DNA of 64,000 nt from the NCBI GenBank assembly GCA_900317155.1, contig ONFO01000010.1:27362-91361 (forward strand), in the 5' to 3' direction. Of this stretch, positions 51,075-59,809 are shown one piece after another (position 1 is the first letter of the stretch; each line of letters opens with the position of its first letter). The position numbers and the translations under genes were made by a program. The stretch is from an uncultured Bacteroidales bacterium (GTDB lineage Bacteria > Bacteroidota > Bacteroidia > Bacteroidales > F082). The notes under the pieces were generated by a model. That model was not told where the DNA came from. It did no database searches and worked only from the letters and a program-made list of their open reading frames with translations.

Positions 51075-51599
51075 ATGGAAAAAAAAGAACTGCGTGCCCA
51101 AATCAAGGCCTTGAAAAAGCAACATACCAAAGAGCAACTTCTCGAACAATCCGAGAAGATTCTGACCAAGTTGGAACAACATCCTGACTTCATCAAGGCT
51201 GATAAAATCATGCTTTACAGCGCCCTACCCGATGAGGTACAGACACAAGCCTTCCTCGAAAAATGGCATCTGAAGAAAACCATCATCCTGCCCACCGTGG
51301 TCGGCGACGACATCATCCCAGTGGAATACGGCAAGGATACCGATTTTGTCGTGGGCGACTTCAACATCCTGGAGCCTCAGAACGAGCCCTATCATGGTGA
51401 TTTCGAACTGATTATCGTCCCTGGTGTGGCCTTCGATCGCAACGGTAACCGTATAGGACGAGGTCGCGGTTACTACGACCGTTTCTTATGCCAGCATCTT
51501 GATGTAAAACGCATCGGCATCTGCTTCGATTTTCAACTTGTTGATGAAGTCCCTACAGAACCCTTGGACATTAAAATGGACGAAGTGATTTCACTATAG
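51075..51599 (+). CDS. 5-formyltetrahydrofolate cyclo-ligase
   Basis: 174 residues. ATP-dependent conversion of 5-formyl-THF to 5,10-methenyl-THF. N-terminal basic helix (K-K-E-L-R-A-Q-I-K-A-L-K-K), then the signature I-V-P-G-V-A-F-D-R-N-G-N-R-I-G-R-G-R-G-Y with the adjacent Y-D-R-F-L, covering residues ~115-140. It starts 17 nt after the esterase stop. Confidence 0.95.
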   Translation: MEKKELRAQIKALKKQHTKEQLLEQSEKILTKLEQHPDFIKADKIMLYSALPDEVQTQAFLEKWHLKKTIILPTVVGDDIIPVEYGKDTDFVVGDFNILEPQNEPYHGDFELIIVPGVAFDRNGNRIGRGRGYYDRFLCQHLDVKRIGICFDFQLVDEVPTEPLDIKMDEVISL

Positions 51600-51652
51600 A
51601 AAAATTCTGGATTTATTTTCCATATTTGAGGCTACGCTTTGATTATTTTCAT

Positions 51653-51660
51653 ATTTTTGA
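51653..51660 (+). promoter_or_regulatory. -7 promoter box of the second C10 protease
   Basis: TATTTTTG, 24 nt before the ATG at 51685. Confidence 0.65.
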
Positions 51661-51684
51661 AGCCTTATATTAAAAGTCATCTCT

Positions 51685-54459
51685 ATGAAAAAACAACTTC
51701 TCTTCCTGCTCGCCCTATCCATGGGCTTCAGTACACTAATTGCCAAACCCGTTGACATGGAAAAGGCAAAAACAATAGGCCAAAAATTTGCCTGCACAAA
51801 AATCAACAAGAATCTTAAAAACAGTGATTTACAACTTGTTTACACTGGCAGTTCAAACCGCGGTGAAGCATGCTTTTATGTTTTCAACGTAGATGCAACA
51901 GGCTTCGTCATTGTCTCAGCCGATGACAAGTTCCGTCCTATTGTGGGCTACTCCGATGAAGGCACTTTTGCTACCGAAAATATGTCGCCCGAGCTTGCCT
52001 TCTATTTGGACAAAATCATCGAGGCACGCACCAGCCGAAATGTGGTCTTTTTCGACGATACCGCCGAAGAATGGGAAAGTGTAGCCACGACTGGCAGCCT
52101 ACTTTCGCGTAACGGTGGACGTGGTGTTGACTACATCTGCACCACTAAATGGAACCAAGACTCGCCCTACAACCTATATGCTCCTGAAGCCAGCGGCGGT
52201 TCAGGTGGCCGTTGTTATGCCGGATGTGTTGCCACCGCCATGAGCCAAGTGATGAAACGATGGGACCATCCCACGCAAGGTACAGGCAGTCATTCTTATT
52301 ATTGCTATGGCTACGGCTCACAGTCAGCTAATTTCGGTGAGACCACCTATGACTGGAAGCACATGCCCGACCGTCTTGGCGGAGCATCACAGGATGAAAT
52401 CGAAGCTGTAGCCACCTTGATGTACCACTGCGGCGTATCTGTCGACATGAATTTCTCGCCTTCAGGCAGTGGTGCCAATTCTTGGGATGTTCCTTATGCC
52501 ATCACTCAGTATTTCTCCTACTCCAACAATTGCAGCCTCAAGGGACGTGACGAATACTCGCTCTTCAACTGGCAGAACATGCTCAAAGAACAATTCGACT
52601 TGGGTTGGCCTGTTTATTACTCTGGATTCAGCGACAGTGGCGGGCATGCCTTCGTTTGCGACGGCTACGACGACAACGACCTCTTCCATTTCAACTGGGG
52701 CTGGGGTGGCAGCAGCGACGGATGGTTCGTCATCGACGAAATCGACTATGCTGGCTGGGCTCAAGCCATAATCAATTATGTACCTACAGATGTTTACGAT
52801 TACATGCCATTACAACCGGAAAACTTTTCTGTTGAACCCAGTGGAGATTTCGACTATGCCGCCACCCTTACCTGGACCAATCCCACCCAAAACATCCATC
52901 TCAACGACCTCACCACCATTGACCAAATTGTAGTGACACGCAATGGTAAGATTATTTACACCGAAGATAATGTGAATCCTGGTGCAGACATGAGTTTCAC
53001 CGACCATTACATGCCTTCCTTAGTGAAGTACTGCGTTTACGCCATCGTCCATAACGCACAAGGCCTGGTCGCCTACGAAGACAATGTCCTCCTTGGCCCT
53101 ACTTGCAACTGGACCATTGAAGCTTCTTCATCAGATCCACAAGGCTGGCACAACGGTGCACTGTCTTTTGTCAACGGTGCAGGCGATGAAGTGGCGCGAT
53201 TCAGCCTTGAAACCAGCTCTTTCAACCGCACCATCCCATTGCCCTTAGGCCATATCGAAGTTCATTGGGCCAATCCTTCAGAAGCCATTGATGCTATTCA
53301 TTTCAACATCAAGAATTCCGATGGCGAAAGCAAAGTGCATTTTGAAGGCGCATCAAACGACATTGACCATGGATTATTCTTTATCGCCAACAACACATGC
53401 AGCAGCAAAGACGAAGAAGTTGACGGCCCAATCCTGACGGCAAGTGTCGCAAGCAACGACGTGGTCTTGAATTGGGAAATGGACGACAACCAAAGCATCA
53501 TCCATTACTACATCTTCCGCGACGACCTTCTCATAGATATTTCCGACAACATGCAATACACCGACCAAGATGCTGCTGACAGTTTCCACACCTATTTTGT
53601 CACAGCCTGCTCCAATGATGGTGAAACACTTCCTTCCAATGTCGAGAATGTCATGCCAGAGTCAAGTTGCGCTATGCCCACCAATCTCAGATATGAAATG
53701 GTAACACCCTCCAAGGTAAAAGTCATGTGGGATGCGCCTGAGGCAGAAGGCGTTACAGGTTACATCCTTTATCGCCGAATCAAAGGCGAGGAATTCAAGC
53801 GAATCAAAGCCCTCACCAATACCTACTACAATGACAATCTCACCTCACAACCCGACAACCGTTTTGAGTATGCAGTAGTGGCTTATTATAGGGATGACGA
53901 TTGCACCTCTGGCTATGCCACCGCACAAGAAAATCCAGAAATGCACTTTATCGAAGTCAATATGACCATCATCCCTCAGCATCTGAATTTCCTCATTCAT
54001 GAAGGCGAAGTCATCCTTCAATGGAAGGAAGCCACCAAAGCCGAGTATTACAAGATTTACCGTGATGGTGAGTTAATTGGCCATGCTACCGAAAACGTTT
54101 TCATCGACTATGAGGCCAATGATCAAAATAGTTACCATTACACAGTGACAGGTAAGACCGCTTTCGTTGAATCGAATCCATCAAATATCGTTTATGTCGA
54201 TTGGACGACCGATATTTACGAAACTTCCAACGACACGAACATTCAGCTCTATCCGAATCCAACCAACGGTCAAGTCACAATCAAGGCTGATGGGCTTCGT
54301 CAAATCAGGGTCTTCAACGTGATGGGACAAGAGGTGAAATGCCTAACCACACCCGAAGACAATGTCACCATCGACCTTTCGTCACAACCCAAAGGATGCT
54401 ATTTCATTGAGACCACAACCGAACATGGATGTTCAACAAGGAAGATTGTAAGATTGTAA
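51685..54459 (+). CDS. Secreted C10 (streptopain-type) cysteine protease 2, T9SS cargo
   Basis: 924 residues, paralogue of the 804 gene. Signal peptide at 1-20; inhibitory prodomain (A-T-G-F-V-I-V-S-A-D-D near 71-81). The catalytic domain has nucleophile C181 in R-C-Y-A-G-C-V-A-T-A and H321 in S-G-G-H-A-F-V-C-D-G-Y, followed by H-F-N-W-G-W-G-G. Compared with the first copy, the tail is longer, with Fn3-like modules (V-x-W-D-A-P-E-A-E-G-V-T-G-Y-I-L-Y-R and Y-Y-K-I-Y-R-D-G-E-L) before the T9SS type A domain (L-Y-P-N-P-T-N-G, ending G-C-Y-F-I-E…R-K-I-V-R-L). Followed 21 nt later by the first C1 peptidase, probably cotranscribed, which fits joint extracellular cleavage and intracellular peptide trimming. 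Confidence 0.94.
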   Translation: MKKQLLFLLALSMGFSTLIAKPVDMEKAKTIGQKFACTKINKNLKNSDLQLVYTGSSNRGEACFYVFNVDATGFVIVSADDKFRPIVGYSDEGTFATENMSPELAFYLDKIIEARTSRNVVFFDDTAEEWESVATTGSLLSRNGGRGVDYICTTKWNQDSPYNLYAPEASGGSGGRCYAGCVATAMSQVMKRWDHPTQGTGSHSYYCYGYGSQSANFGETTYDWKHMPDRLGGASQDEIEAVATLMYHCGVSVDMNFSPSGSGANSWDVPYAITQYFSYSNNCSLKGRDEYSLFNWQNMLKEQFDLGWPVYYSGFSDSGGHAFVCDGYDDNDLFHFNWGWGGSSDGWFVIDEIDYAGWAQAIINYVPTDVYDYMPLQPENFSVEPSGDFDYAATLTWTNPTQNIHLNDLTTIDQIVVTRNGKIIYTEDNVNPGADMSFTDHYMPSLVKYCVYAIVHNAQGLVAYEDNVLLGPTCNWTIEASSSDPQGWHNGALSFVNGAGDEVARFSLETSSFNRTIPLPLGHIEVHWANPSEAIDAIHFNIKNSDGESKVHFEGASNDIDHGLFFIANNTCSSKDEEVDGPILTASVASNDVVLNWEMDDNQSIIHYYIFRDDLLIDISDNMQYTDQDAADSFHTYFVTACSNDGETLPSNVENVMPESSCAMPTNLRYEMVTPSKVKVMWDAPEAEGVTGYILYRRIKGEEFKRIKALTNTYYNDNLTSQPDNRFEYAVVAYYRDDDCTSGYATAQENPEMHFIEVNMTIIPQHLNFLIHEGEVILQWKEATKAEYYKIYRDGELIGHATENVFIDYEANDQNSYHYTVTGKTAFVESNPSNIVYVDWTTDIYETSNDTNIQLYPNPTNGQVTIKADGLRQIRVFNVMGQEVKCLTTPEDNVTIDLSSQPKGCYFIETTTEHGCSTRKIVRL

Positions 54460-54480
54460 GTACAACAAAACCACTTTGAT

Positions 54481-55620
54481 ATGAATAGATTCATAAAATT
54501 AGCAGCCTTGGCGCTGCTGTTGGGCATAGGTTCAACGCTTTTTGCCCAAGACAAAAAAGAAGAGAAAGATCCCGTCTATCAAATTACCGAAACTGTCAAC
54601 GTGAAGCATACGCCCGTCGACAACCAGGGCAGCTCAGGCACCTGCTGGTGCTTTGCCGGCATTGGCTTCGTCGAGGCGGAGATTATGCGCATTTACGGCA
54701 AAGAGTTCAACCTCTCAGAGATGTTTGTCGTCCGCAATGCATGGACAGAGAAGGTGGCGAAATTCGTCCGCATGCACGGCAACAACACCCTCAGCCAAGG
54801 TGGCGAGGTGTGCGACGTGCTTTACATGATCGACAAATACGGCATGATGCCTGAAGCCGACTACAGCGGCAAGGTCATCGGCGAAGAACGCCACATGCAC
54901 GCTGAGATGAACGAGGTAATCAATGGAGTAGCGCGCGCTATCATCAAAAACGGCAACAAGAAAATCTCTCCTGCCGGCCCCAAAGCGGTGCAAGGTGTTT
55001 TGGATGCCTATCTTGGCGAAGCCCCGGAAGAGTTTACCGTTGATGGCAAGAAATACACACCCAAATCATTTGCCGAGGCCTATCGCATCGACCCCGCCAA
55101 CTACATCGAAATATGCTCTTTCACTACTGAAGAGTACAACAAACCCTGCATGGTCGAAATCCCCGACAACTGGACTTGGACCCCAGCCTACAATATGCCC
55201 CTTGACAAGTTGATGGAAGCCGTCGACTATGCACTGGAACATGGCTATACCCTCGGTTGGGCACAGGATGTCAGCAACAAGGGCTTCTCGGGAAAGACCG
55301 GTATTGGCATCGTCCCCGAAGACCCCGAAAACGAGAAACTTTGGGAAGAAATCGTCGCCGAAAAAAAGGTGACTGATGAAGACCACCAAAAAGCTTACGA
55401 CAATTGGGATGCGGGCGATGATCACAGCATGCTTGTCGTTGGTATCGCCAAGGACCAAAACGGCAACAAATACTACAAGATCAAGAACTCTTGGGGCGAC
55501 AGAGGCCCTTACAAAGGCTACTGGTACTGCTCCGAGCAATACCTGCGCCAATACACCATCTTCTTCACGCTTCACAAAGATGCCCTTTCGAAGGCCATGA
55601 AGAAAGATTTGGGGCTTTGA
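54481..55620 (+). CDS. C1 family peptidase, bleomycin hydrolase/aminopeptidase C type (copy 1)
   Basis: 379 residues with signal peptide (1-22, …STLFAQ), so it is exported, unlike cytosolic PepC. The active site has Q (D-N-Q-G-S-S-G), nucleophile C in T-C-W-C-F-A-G (about 55-61), His in D-D-H-S-M-L-V-V-G-I-A and Asn in K-I-K-N-S-W-G. From family knowledge, these enzymes release N-terminal residues from peptides. It is 379 rather than ~450 residues because the hydrolase-specific insertion is short. It is followed by a paralogue. Confidence 0.92.
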   Translation: MNRFIKLAALALLLGIGSTLFAQDKKEEKDPVYQITETVNVKHTPVDNQGSSGTCWCFAGIGFVEAEIMRIYGKEFNLSEMFVVRNAWTEKVAKFVRMHGNNTLSQGGEVCDVLYMIDKYGMMPEADYSGKVIGEERHMHAEMNEVINGVARAIIKNGNKKISPAGPKAVQGVLDAYLGEAPEEFTVDGKKYTPKSFAEAYRIDPANYIEICSFTTEEYNKPCMVEIPDNWTWTPAYNMPLDKLMEAVDYALEHGYTLGWAQDVSNKGFSGKTGIGIVPEDPENEKLWEEIVAEKKVTDEDHQKAYDNWDAGDDHSMLVVGIAKDQNGNKYYKIKNSWGDRGPYKGYWYCSEQYLRQYTIFFTLHKDALSKAMKKDLGL

Positions 55621-55634
55621 TTGAAATAATTTCC

Positions 55635-55642
55635 TAACTTTG
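55635..55642 (+). promoter_or_regulatory. -7 promoter box of the second C1 peptidase
   Basis: TAACTTTG, 57 nt before the ATG at 55699. The intervening leader holds the gaatttttaaatctttaaatc repeat. Confidence 0.65.
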
Positions 55643-55654
55643 CCACCTAATTTC

Positions 55655-55698
55655 AAATTTTGAATATTGAATTTTTAAATCTTTAAATCATAACAAAT
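55655..55698 (+). repeat. TTTGAATATTGAATTTTTAAATC leader repeat
   Basis: CAAATTTTGAATATTGAATTTTTAAATCTTTAAATC, ending 13 nt before the start codon. The same words in the same sense occur before the starts at 4547 (minus strand) and 41924. Confidence 0.7.
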
Positions 55699-56931
55699 AT
55701 GAAATTCAAGCATTTACTTACCGCAACCGCTTTGATGCTCAGCATCAGCGTCGTTGCCCAGCCTCAGGCTAAAAACGAGGAAGCCAAGGAAGAAGAAGGC
55801 TTCAAGTTCACCACCATTAAGGAACTCCCCGTCACCTCTGTGAAAGACCAGAATCAAGCTGGTACCTGCTGGTGCTACAGCTCACTGGCATTCTTTGAGG
55901 CCGAGCTGCTCCGCATGGGCAAGCCCGAGTACGATTTCTCCGAAATGTACATCGTCTACAAGACCTACCTCGATCGCGCTGAAGCCGCTGTCCGTACCCA
56001 CGGCGACGTATCCTTCTCGCAAGGTGGTTCTTTCGGTGATGTGCTGTATGCCATCAAACACTATGGCCTCGTTCCCGACGAGCTGATGCCCGCTGGTGCC
56101 ATGCACGGCGATTCACTTTCGAACTTCACCGAACTCTCCGCTGTCACCGACCCGTATGTGGAAGGTGTCATCAAGAGCCGCAAGATTCAAATGGACAAGG
56201 ACGGCAATCCGCTTTGGAAGAAGGGTTTGGCTGGCATTTATGACGCCTACCTTGGCGTTCCTCCGACCGAATTTACCTACAACGGCAAGAAGTACACGCC
56301 TATGACCTTCGCCGAGTCGACGGGCCTCAACATGAACGACTACATCAACCTGACTTCGTTCACACACCATCCTTTCTATGAACCCTTCGTCATCGAAGTG
56401 CAGGACAACTGGCGCTGGGGTCAGGCCTGGAACCTCCCCATCGACGAGTTCATGCAGGTGATGGACAACGCCATTGACAAAGGTTATCCGATTGCTTGGG
56501 GCAGCGACGTCAGTGAGGCTGGCTGGCTCCGTGGCAAGATGGCCGGTGTGGCCGTCCTCCCCGACCTCGAAGCCAAAGGCCGCGACCTCCAAGGTAGCGA
56601 CATGGCCCACTGGCTGGGCATGAGCGCCGCCGACCGCAAGAAAGAAGCCCAAAACGGTCCTACCCCCCAGAAATGGGTCACCCAAAAGGAACGCCAAATC
56701 GCTTACGACAACTATGAGACTGGCGACGACCACGGTATGCTCATCTACGGTACCGCTAAGGACCAAATCGGCAACGAGTACTTCATCGTGAAGAACAGCT
56801 GGGGCGATGCAGGCCAGTACAACGGCATTTGGTACGTCAGCAAGGCTTTCGTCCGCTACAAGACCTTGAACATCGTGGTCCATAAGGACGCCCTGCCGAA
56901 GGACATCGCCAAGAAACTCGGCATCAAGTAA
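55699..56931 (+). CDS. C1 family peptidase, bleomycin hydrolase/aminopeptidase C type (copy 2)
   Basis: 410 residues with signal peptide (1-20, …VVAQ). Active site: D-Q-N-Q-A-G, C in T-C-W-C-Y-S-S (about 55-61), His in D-D-H-G-M-L-I-Y-G-T-A and Asn in V-K-N-S-W-G-D. Colinear with copy 1 (E-F-T-x-x-G-K-K-Y-T-P; N-W-x-W-x-x-A-W-N-L-P-I-D) with an extra ~30-residue insertion after the middle. It has its own promoter and terminator. The two copies flank each other and the C10 protease, a peptide-degradation cluster. Confidence 0.92.
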   Translation: MKFKHLLTATALMLSISVVAQPQAKNEEAKEEEGFKFTTIKELPVTSVKDQNQAGTCWCYSSLAFFEAELLRMGKPEYDFSEMYIVYKTYLDRAEAAVRTHGDVSFSQGGSFGDVLYAIKHYGLVPDELMPAGAMHGDSLSNFTELSAVTDPYVEGVIKSRKIQMDKDGNPLWKKGLAGIYDAYLGVPPTEFTYNGKKYTPMTFAESTGLNMNDYINLTSFTHHPFYEPFVIEVQDNWRWGQAWNLPIDEFMQVMDNAIDKGYPIAWGSDVSEAGWLRGKMAGVAVLPDLEAKGRDLQGSDMAHWLGMSAADRKKEAQNGPTPQKWVTQKERQIAYDNYETGDDHGMLIYGTAKDQIGNEYFIVKNSWGDAGQYNGIWYVSKAFVRYKTLNIVVHKDALPKDIAKKLGIK

Positions 56932-56952
56932 GCCATTGGTTTTAAAACGCGA

Positions 56953-56990
56953 AAAAAGGGAGAGCTTGTCGAAAGGCTTTCCCTTTTTTT
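56953..56990 (+). terminator. Strong terminator after the second C1 peptidase
   Basis: AAAAAAGGGAGAGC pairs with GCTTTCCCTTTTTTT, one mismatch. Confidence 0.9.
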
Positions 56991-57084
56991 CTATGGCTTA
57001 TGGCCTATGACTATAGCTCACTTCATCCAAGGTGTGAATACAGAACTATTTAGTGAAGCGAGCCATAAGCCATAGTCATTGGCC
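56991..57084. repeat. Large intergenic hairpin, TATGGC family
   Basis: The left arm CTATGGCTTATGGCCTATGACTATAGCTCACTTCA pairs with TGAAGCGAGCCATAAGCCATAGTCATTGGCCAT. The loop contains CATCCAAGGTGTGAATACAG. Relatives at 29226-29342, 29989-30062 and 43346-43410. Confidence 0.75.
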
Positions 57085-57095
57085 ATTGTCAAAAG

Positions 57096-57986
57096 TCACT
57101 TCCTAATCTGTTCGAACCCCTTGCCGTAGGCTCCCATCACGGTGTTCATCGTCATGAAGGCCTTGGGGTCTTCGTCTTTTACAATCCTAAGTATTTGCTG
57201 CGACTCGCGCTTGTGGGCCACCACCATCAGGATAGGGCCTTCACGCTTGGTGTACCAGCCTGTGCCATTGATGACCGTCACGCCACGCTGCATTTCATTG
57301 ACGATGCGGTTAGCCACCTTTTCAGGCTCCACCGTGAAAATAAAGGCCTGCACGGTCTGCTTATTGCCCGTCAGAACCAAGTCGATGCAATAGCTGCACA
57401 CACCCATCACGACACAACTGTAGATAAAGTCTTCCACAGTATTACCCACGATGAAGCCGCAAGCGATGATGATGATGTCGAGGATGAGGATGACGCGCCC
57501 TTGCGAGATGTTGCGGTATTTGCACACAATCATCGCAATGATGTCGGTGCCGCCCGTGCTGCCTCCTTGTGTGAAGGCCACGCCAATGCTCAAGCCCGCC
57601 AAGCCACCACCGAGGATTGCCGCCAGAAAATGGTCGCTGACGAAAGGCTGCATCGTGCCCGCCATCATCGGATCAGTGATGAAATGCTGCAACAGCGACA
57701 TGAACACCGAAGCCATGATGATGGAATAGGCCGTCTTGATACCGAATCCCACACCGATGATTTTCAACGCAATAAGCAGCAGAATGGCATTAATGACGAA
57801 CACGGTAATACCTGTGGAGATGCCCGTGCCCCAATACACTAAAGCCGCGATACCGCTCACGCCGCCGCCCATAAGGTGGTTCGGGATGAGGAAGGCCGTC
57901 CAACCCAAGCACATGGTAAACAGCGCAAGGGTGATGATGACATAGCGTTTTACCTCTTCTAAAACTTGTTTGTTCGATGCTTTCAT
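57096..57986 (-). CDS. YitT family membrane protein (DUF161 + DUF2179)
   Basis: 296 residues from the ATG at 57986; a longer frame overlaps the -7 box at 58008. About five membrane helices (for example I-T-L-A-L-F-T-M-C-L-G-W-T-A-F and V-F-V-I-N-A-I-L-L-L-I-A-L), with the family motifs G-G-G-V-S-G-I-A-A-L and G-S-T-G-G-T-D-I-I-A-M. The C-terminal ~90 residues are DUF2179 (V-T-V-I-N-G-T-G-W-Y-T-K-R-E). Inner-membrane protein of unknown transport role. Its start has a short AT-rich leader. Confidence 0.92.
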   Translation of the reverse strand: MKASNKQVLEEVKRYVIITLALFTMCLGWTAFLIPNHLMGGGVSGIAALVYWGTGISTGITVFVINAILLLIALKIIGVGFGIKTAYSIIMASVFMSLLQHFITDPMMAGTMQPFVSDHFLAAILGGGLAGLSIGVAFTQGGSTGGTDIIAMIVCKYRNISQGRVILILDIIIIACGFIVGNTVEDFIYSCVVMGVCSYCIDLVLTGNKQTVQAFIFTVEPEKVANRIVNEMQRGVTVINGTGWYTKREGPILMVVAHKRESQQILRIVKDEDPKAFMTMNTVMGAYGKGFEQIRK

Positions 57987-58007
57987 AATTCGTTGAGTTT
58001 TATTGGG

Positions 58008-58015
58008 CAAAAGTA
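58008..58015 (-). promoter_or_regulatory. -7 promoter box of the YitT gene
   Basis: CAAAAGTA on plus, i.e. TACTTTTG on minus, 22 nt upstream of the start at 57986. Confidence 0.65.
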
Positions 58016-58034
58016 ATACATTTTATCGATTTAG

Positions 58035-58199
58035 TGGACACATCTATTCATTTCGACAGATTCCTTCCAATGCGATGACTACGACCTTGCCTTAACGAAG
58101 AAGCGCTTCGTGTGCCACAACGGGTTTTACTACGGTGTCCAAGTGCTGAAAAATTGTGATGGGATGCCGCTGAGGTTAGTGAGGTTTAGGGTGGAGTGA
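58035..58199 (+). pseudogene. Short open remnant between YitT and the ATPase
   Basis: 55 codons without an ATG are open from 58035 to the TGA at 58199, and encode protein-like sequence (…F-V-C-H-N-G-F-Y-Y-G-V-Q-V-L-K-N-C-D-G-M-P-L-R-L-V-R-F-R-V-E). A TAG precedes it. It looks like the C-terminal end of a lost gene; the family is not recognised. It sits in a 355-nt stretch without another gene, which also holds the hairpin at 58239-58288. Confidence 0.35.
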
Positions 58200-58238
58200 G
58201 AGATGCGTCATGGGCGCGATGACCTTGCTATTTAAAGA

Positions 58239-58288
58239 AAAAAAGTCAGCCATTTTCGAAAAAAAAGTTGAAAATGGCTGACTTTTTT
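58239..58288. terminator. Perfect 19-bp hairpin
   Basis: AAAAAAGTCAGCCATTTTC (58239-58257) is the exact complement of GAAAATGGCTGACTTTTTT (58270-58288). A-rich left and T-rich right ends allow termination in either direction. Confidence 0.85.
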
Positions 58289-58312
58289 GTGAGAAATGTG
58301 CAAAGAATTCTC

Positions 58313-58320
58313 TAAATTTG
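58313..58320 (+). promoter_or_regulatory. -7 promoter box of the ATPase gene
   Basis: TAAATTTG then CATCG, 21 nt before the ATG at 58342. Confidence 0.7.
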
Positions 58321-58341
58321 CATCGTCAAAACCGTTGAATC

Positions 58342-59790
58342 ATGGCGTATAATAGTATCATAGGTCGTAGTGAAGAGATTACAAAACTGGAGAAGTTCCT
58401 GAAAAGTTCAAAATCGGAGTTTGTGGCCGTCTATGGCAGAAGGCGTGTAGGCAAGTCCTATTTGGTGGAAGAAGTGTATAAAGATAAGATTGTGTTTCGT
58501 GCTATAGGAGCGTATATCAAGGAAAAGGACGAACGCACGTACAAGCAGATACAATTGGATCACTTCTATGAAAGCCTGCTGGATTGCGGTATGCCTGAAG
58601 ATACGCCGCGACCGACTTGTTGGCGCGAGGCTTTCCGTCTACTAAGGAAATATTTGGAAGGGTTGCGCGTGAAGCGTCGCGTGGTGTTCTTGGACGAGTT
58701 GCCTTGGTTGGCTGGCCCGCAGTCTTCGGAATTGATTACAGAGTTGGGCTATTTTTGGAATTCGTGGGCTGACAGGCAGCGCAACATCGTGTTGGTGGTG
58801 TGCGGTTCAGCCACAAGTTGGATGTTGGACAATGTGATTCGCGACTATGGCGGTTTGCATGGGCGACTGACGGGAACCATTAGATTGTTACCGTTCACGC
58901 TAAAGGAATGTGAGTTGTATTTTAAGAAGCACAGTTTCCATTTGTCGCGCTACGAGATGGCAGTGGCATATATGGCTTTCGGCGGCATCCCGTATTATCT
59001 GGATCGAATTGATAGTGAGAAAAATTTGTCAGAAAATATCGACGACTTCTTTTTCAAGGATGAAAGGATCGATCAAGAGTTTAAGGATGTGTATACGGGT
59101 TTGTACATCACTTCGGAACGGTATGTGGATGTGGTGAAGGCTTTAGGGAAAAAGTTTTACGGCATGACCAGGCGAGAGCTGTCGGAAGCCGTGGGCATAG
59201 AAATGGGCGGAACCTTTAGTAAGATTCTCGACAATTTGCATGAGTCGGGTATCACACGAGAATATCCAAGGTATGGCAAACAGCGCGTGGAAACAGTATA
59301 TCAGCTGAAGGATTTTTTCTCTTTATTCTATCTTCACTTCATCTATGGAAAAGGAACTAATGCGGGCAACTGGCGGACCATCCAACGTACTCCCTCGTTT
59401 TATGCGTGGGCGGGAAATACGTTCGAAATGCTTTGTATTGAGCATTTGGAGCAGATGAAAGAAGCACTTCGTATAGCGACAATCAGCAGGAACTACTGTT
59501 GGAAGGGTATGGCTCCAAATGGAGATACGGCACAAATCGACTTGGTACTGGAATGGAAGGGCGAGCGGACGGATTATCTCTGCGAAATGAAATTCAGCGA
59601 GCATGAGTTTGTAATCGACAAACAGTATGAACGTGAGTTGGCGACCAAGATTGATGCGTTTTTAGCCAGCAAGCAACACAGGAAGACGCACTCGGTGCAA
59701 TTAGTGATGGTGACGACCGAAGGAGTGCAGAGAGGCACACATTCCAAAGACGTGAATCAGCAAGTAACATTAGATGATTTGTTCAAATAA
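58342..59790 (+). CDS. AAA-type ATPase with C-terminal nuclease-like (DUF234) domain
   Basis: 482 residues. Archaeal-ATPase-family (PF01637-type) N-terminus: I-I-G-R-S-E-E-I near the start, Walker A G-R-R-R-V-G37-K38-S (32-39), Walker B V-V-F-L-D118-E119-L-P-W, sensor-like C-G-S-A-T-S-W-M. A winged-helix part follows (~270-345). The C-terminal ~100 residues have the restriction-endonuclease-like pattern I-D-L-V-L-E-W…C-E-M-K-F (Asp and E-x-K), known as DUF234 in these proteins. They are common in archaea and Bacteroidota and often travel with mobile DNA; function is unproven. It has its own promoter and terminator. Confidence 0.88.
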   Translation: MAYNSIIGRSEEITKLEKFLKSSKSEFVAVYGRRRVGKSYLVEEVYKDKIVFRAIGAYIKEKDERTYKQIQLDHFYESLLDCGMPEDTPRPTCWREAFRLLRKYLEGLRVKRRVVFLDELPWLAGPQSSELITELGYFWNSWADRQRNIVLVVCGSATSWMLDNVIRDYGGLHGRLTGTIRLLPFTLKECELYFKKHSFHLSRYEMAVAYMAFGGIPYYLDRIDSEKNLSENIDDFFFKDERIDQEFKDVYTGLYITSERYVDVVKALGKKFYGMTRRELSEAVGIEMGGTFSKILDNLHESGITREYPRYGKQRVETVYQLKDFFSLFYLHFIYGKGTNAGNWRTIQRTPSFYAWAGNTFEMLCIEHLEQMKEALRIATISRNYCWKGMAPNGDTAQIDLVLEWKGERTDYLCEMKFSEHEFVIDKQYERELATKIDAFLASKQHRKTHSVQLVMVTTEGVQRGTHSKDVNQQVTLDDLFK

Positions 59791-59809
59791 TATGATCCAC
59801 TTAAAAAAT

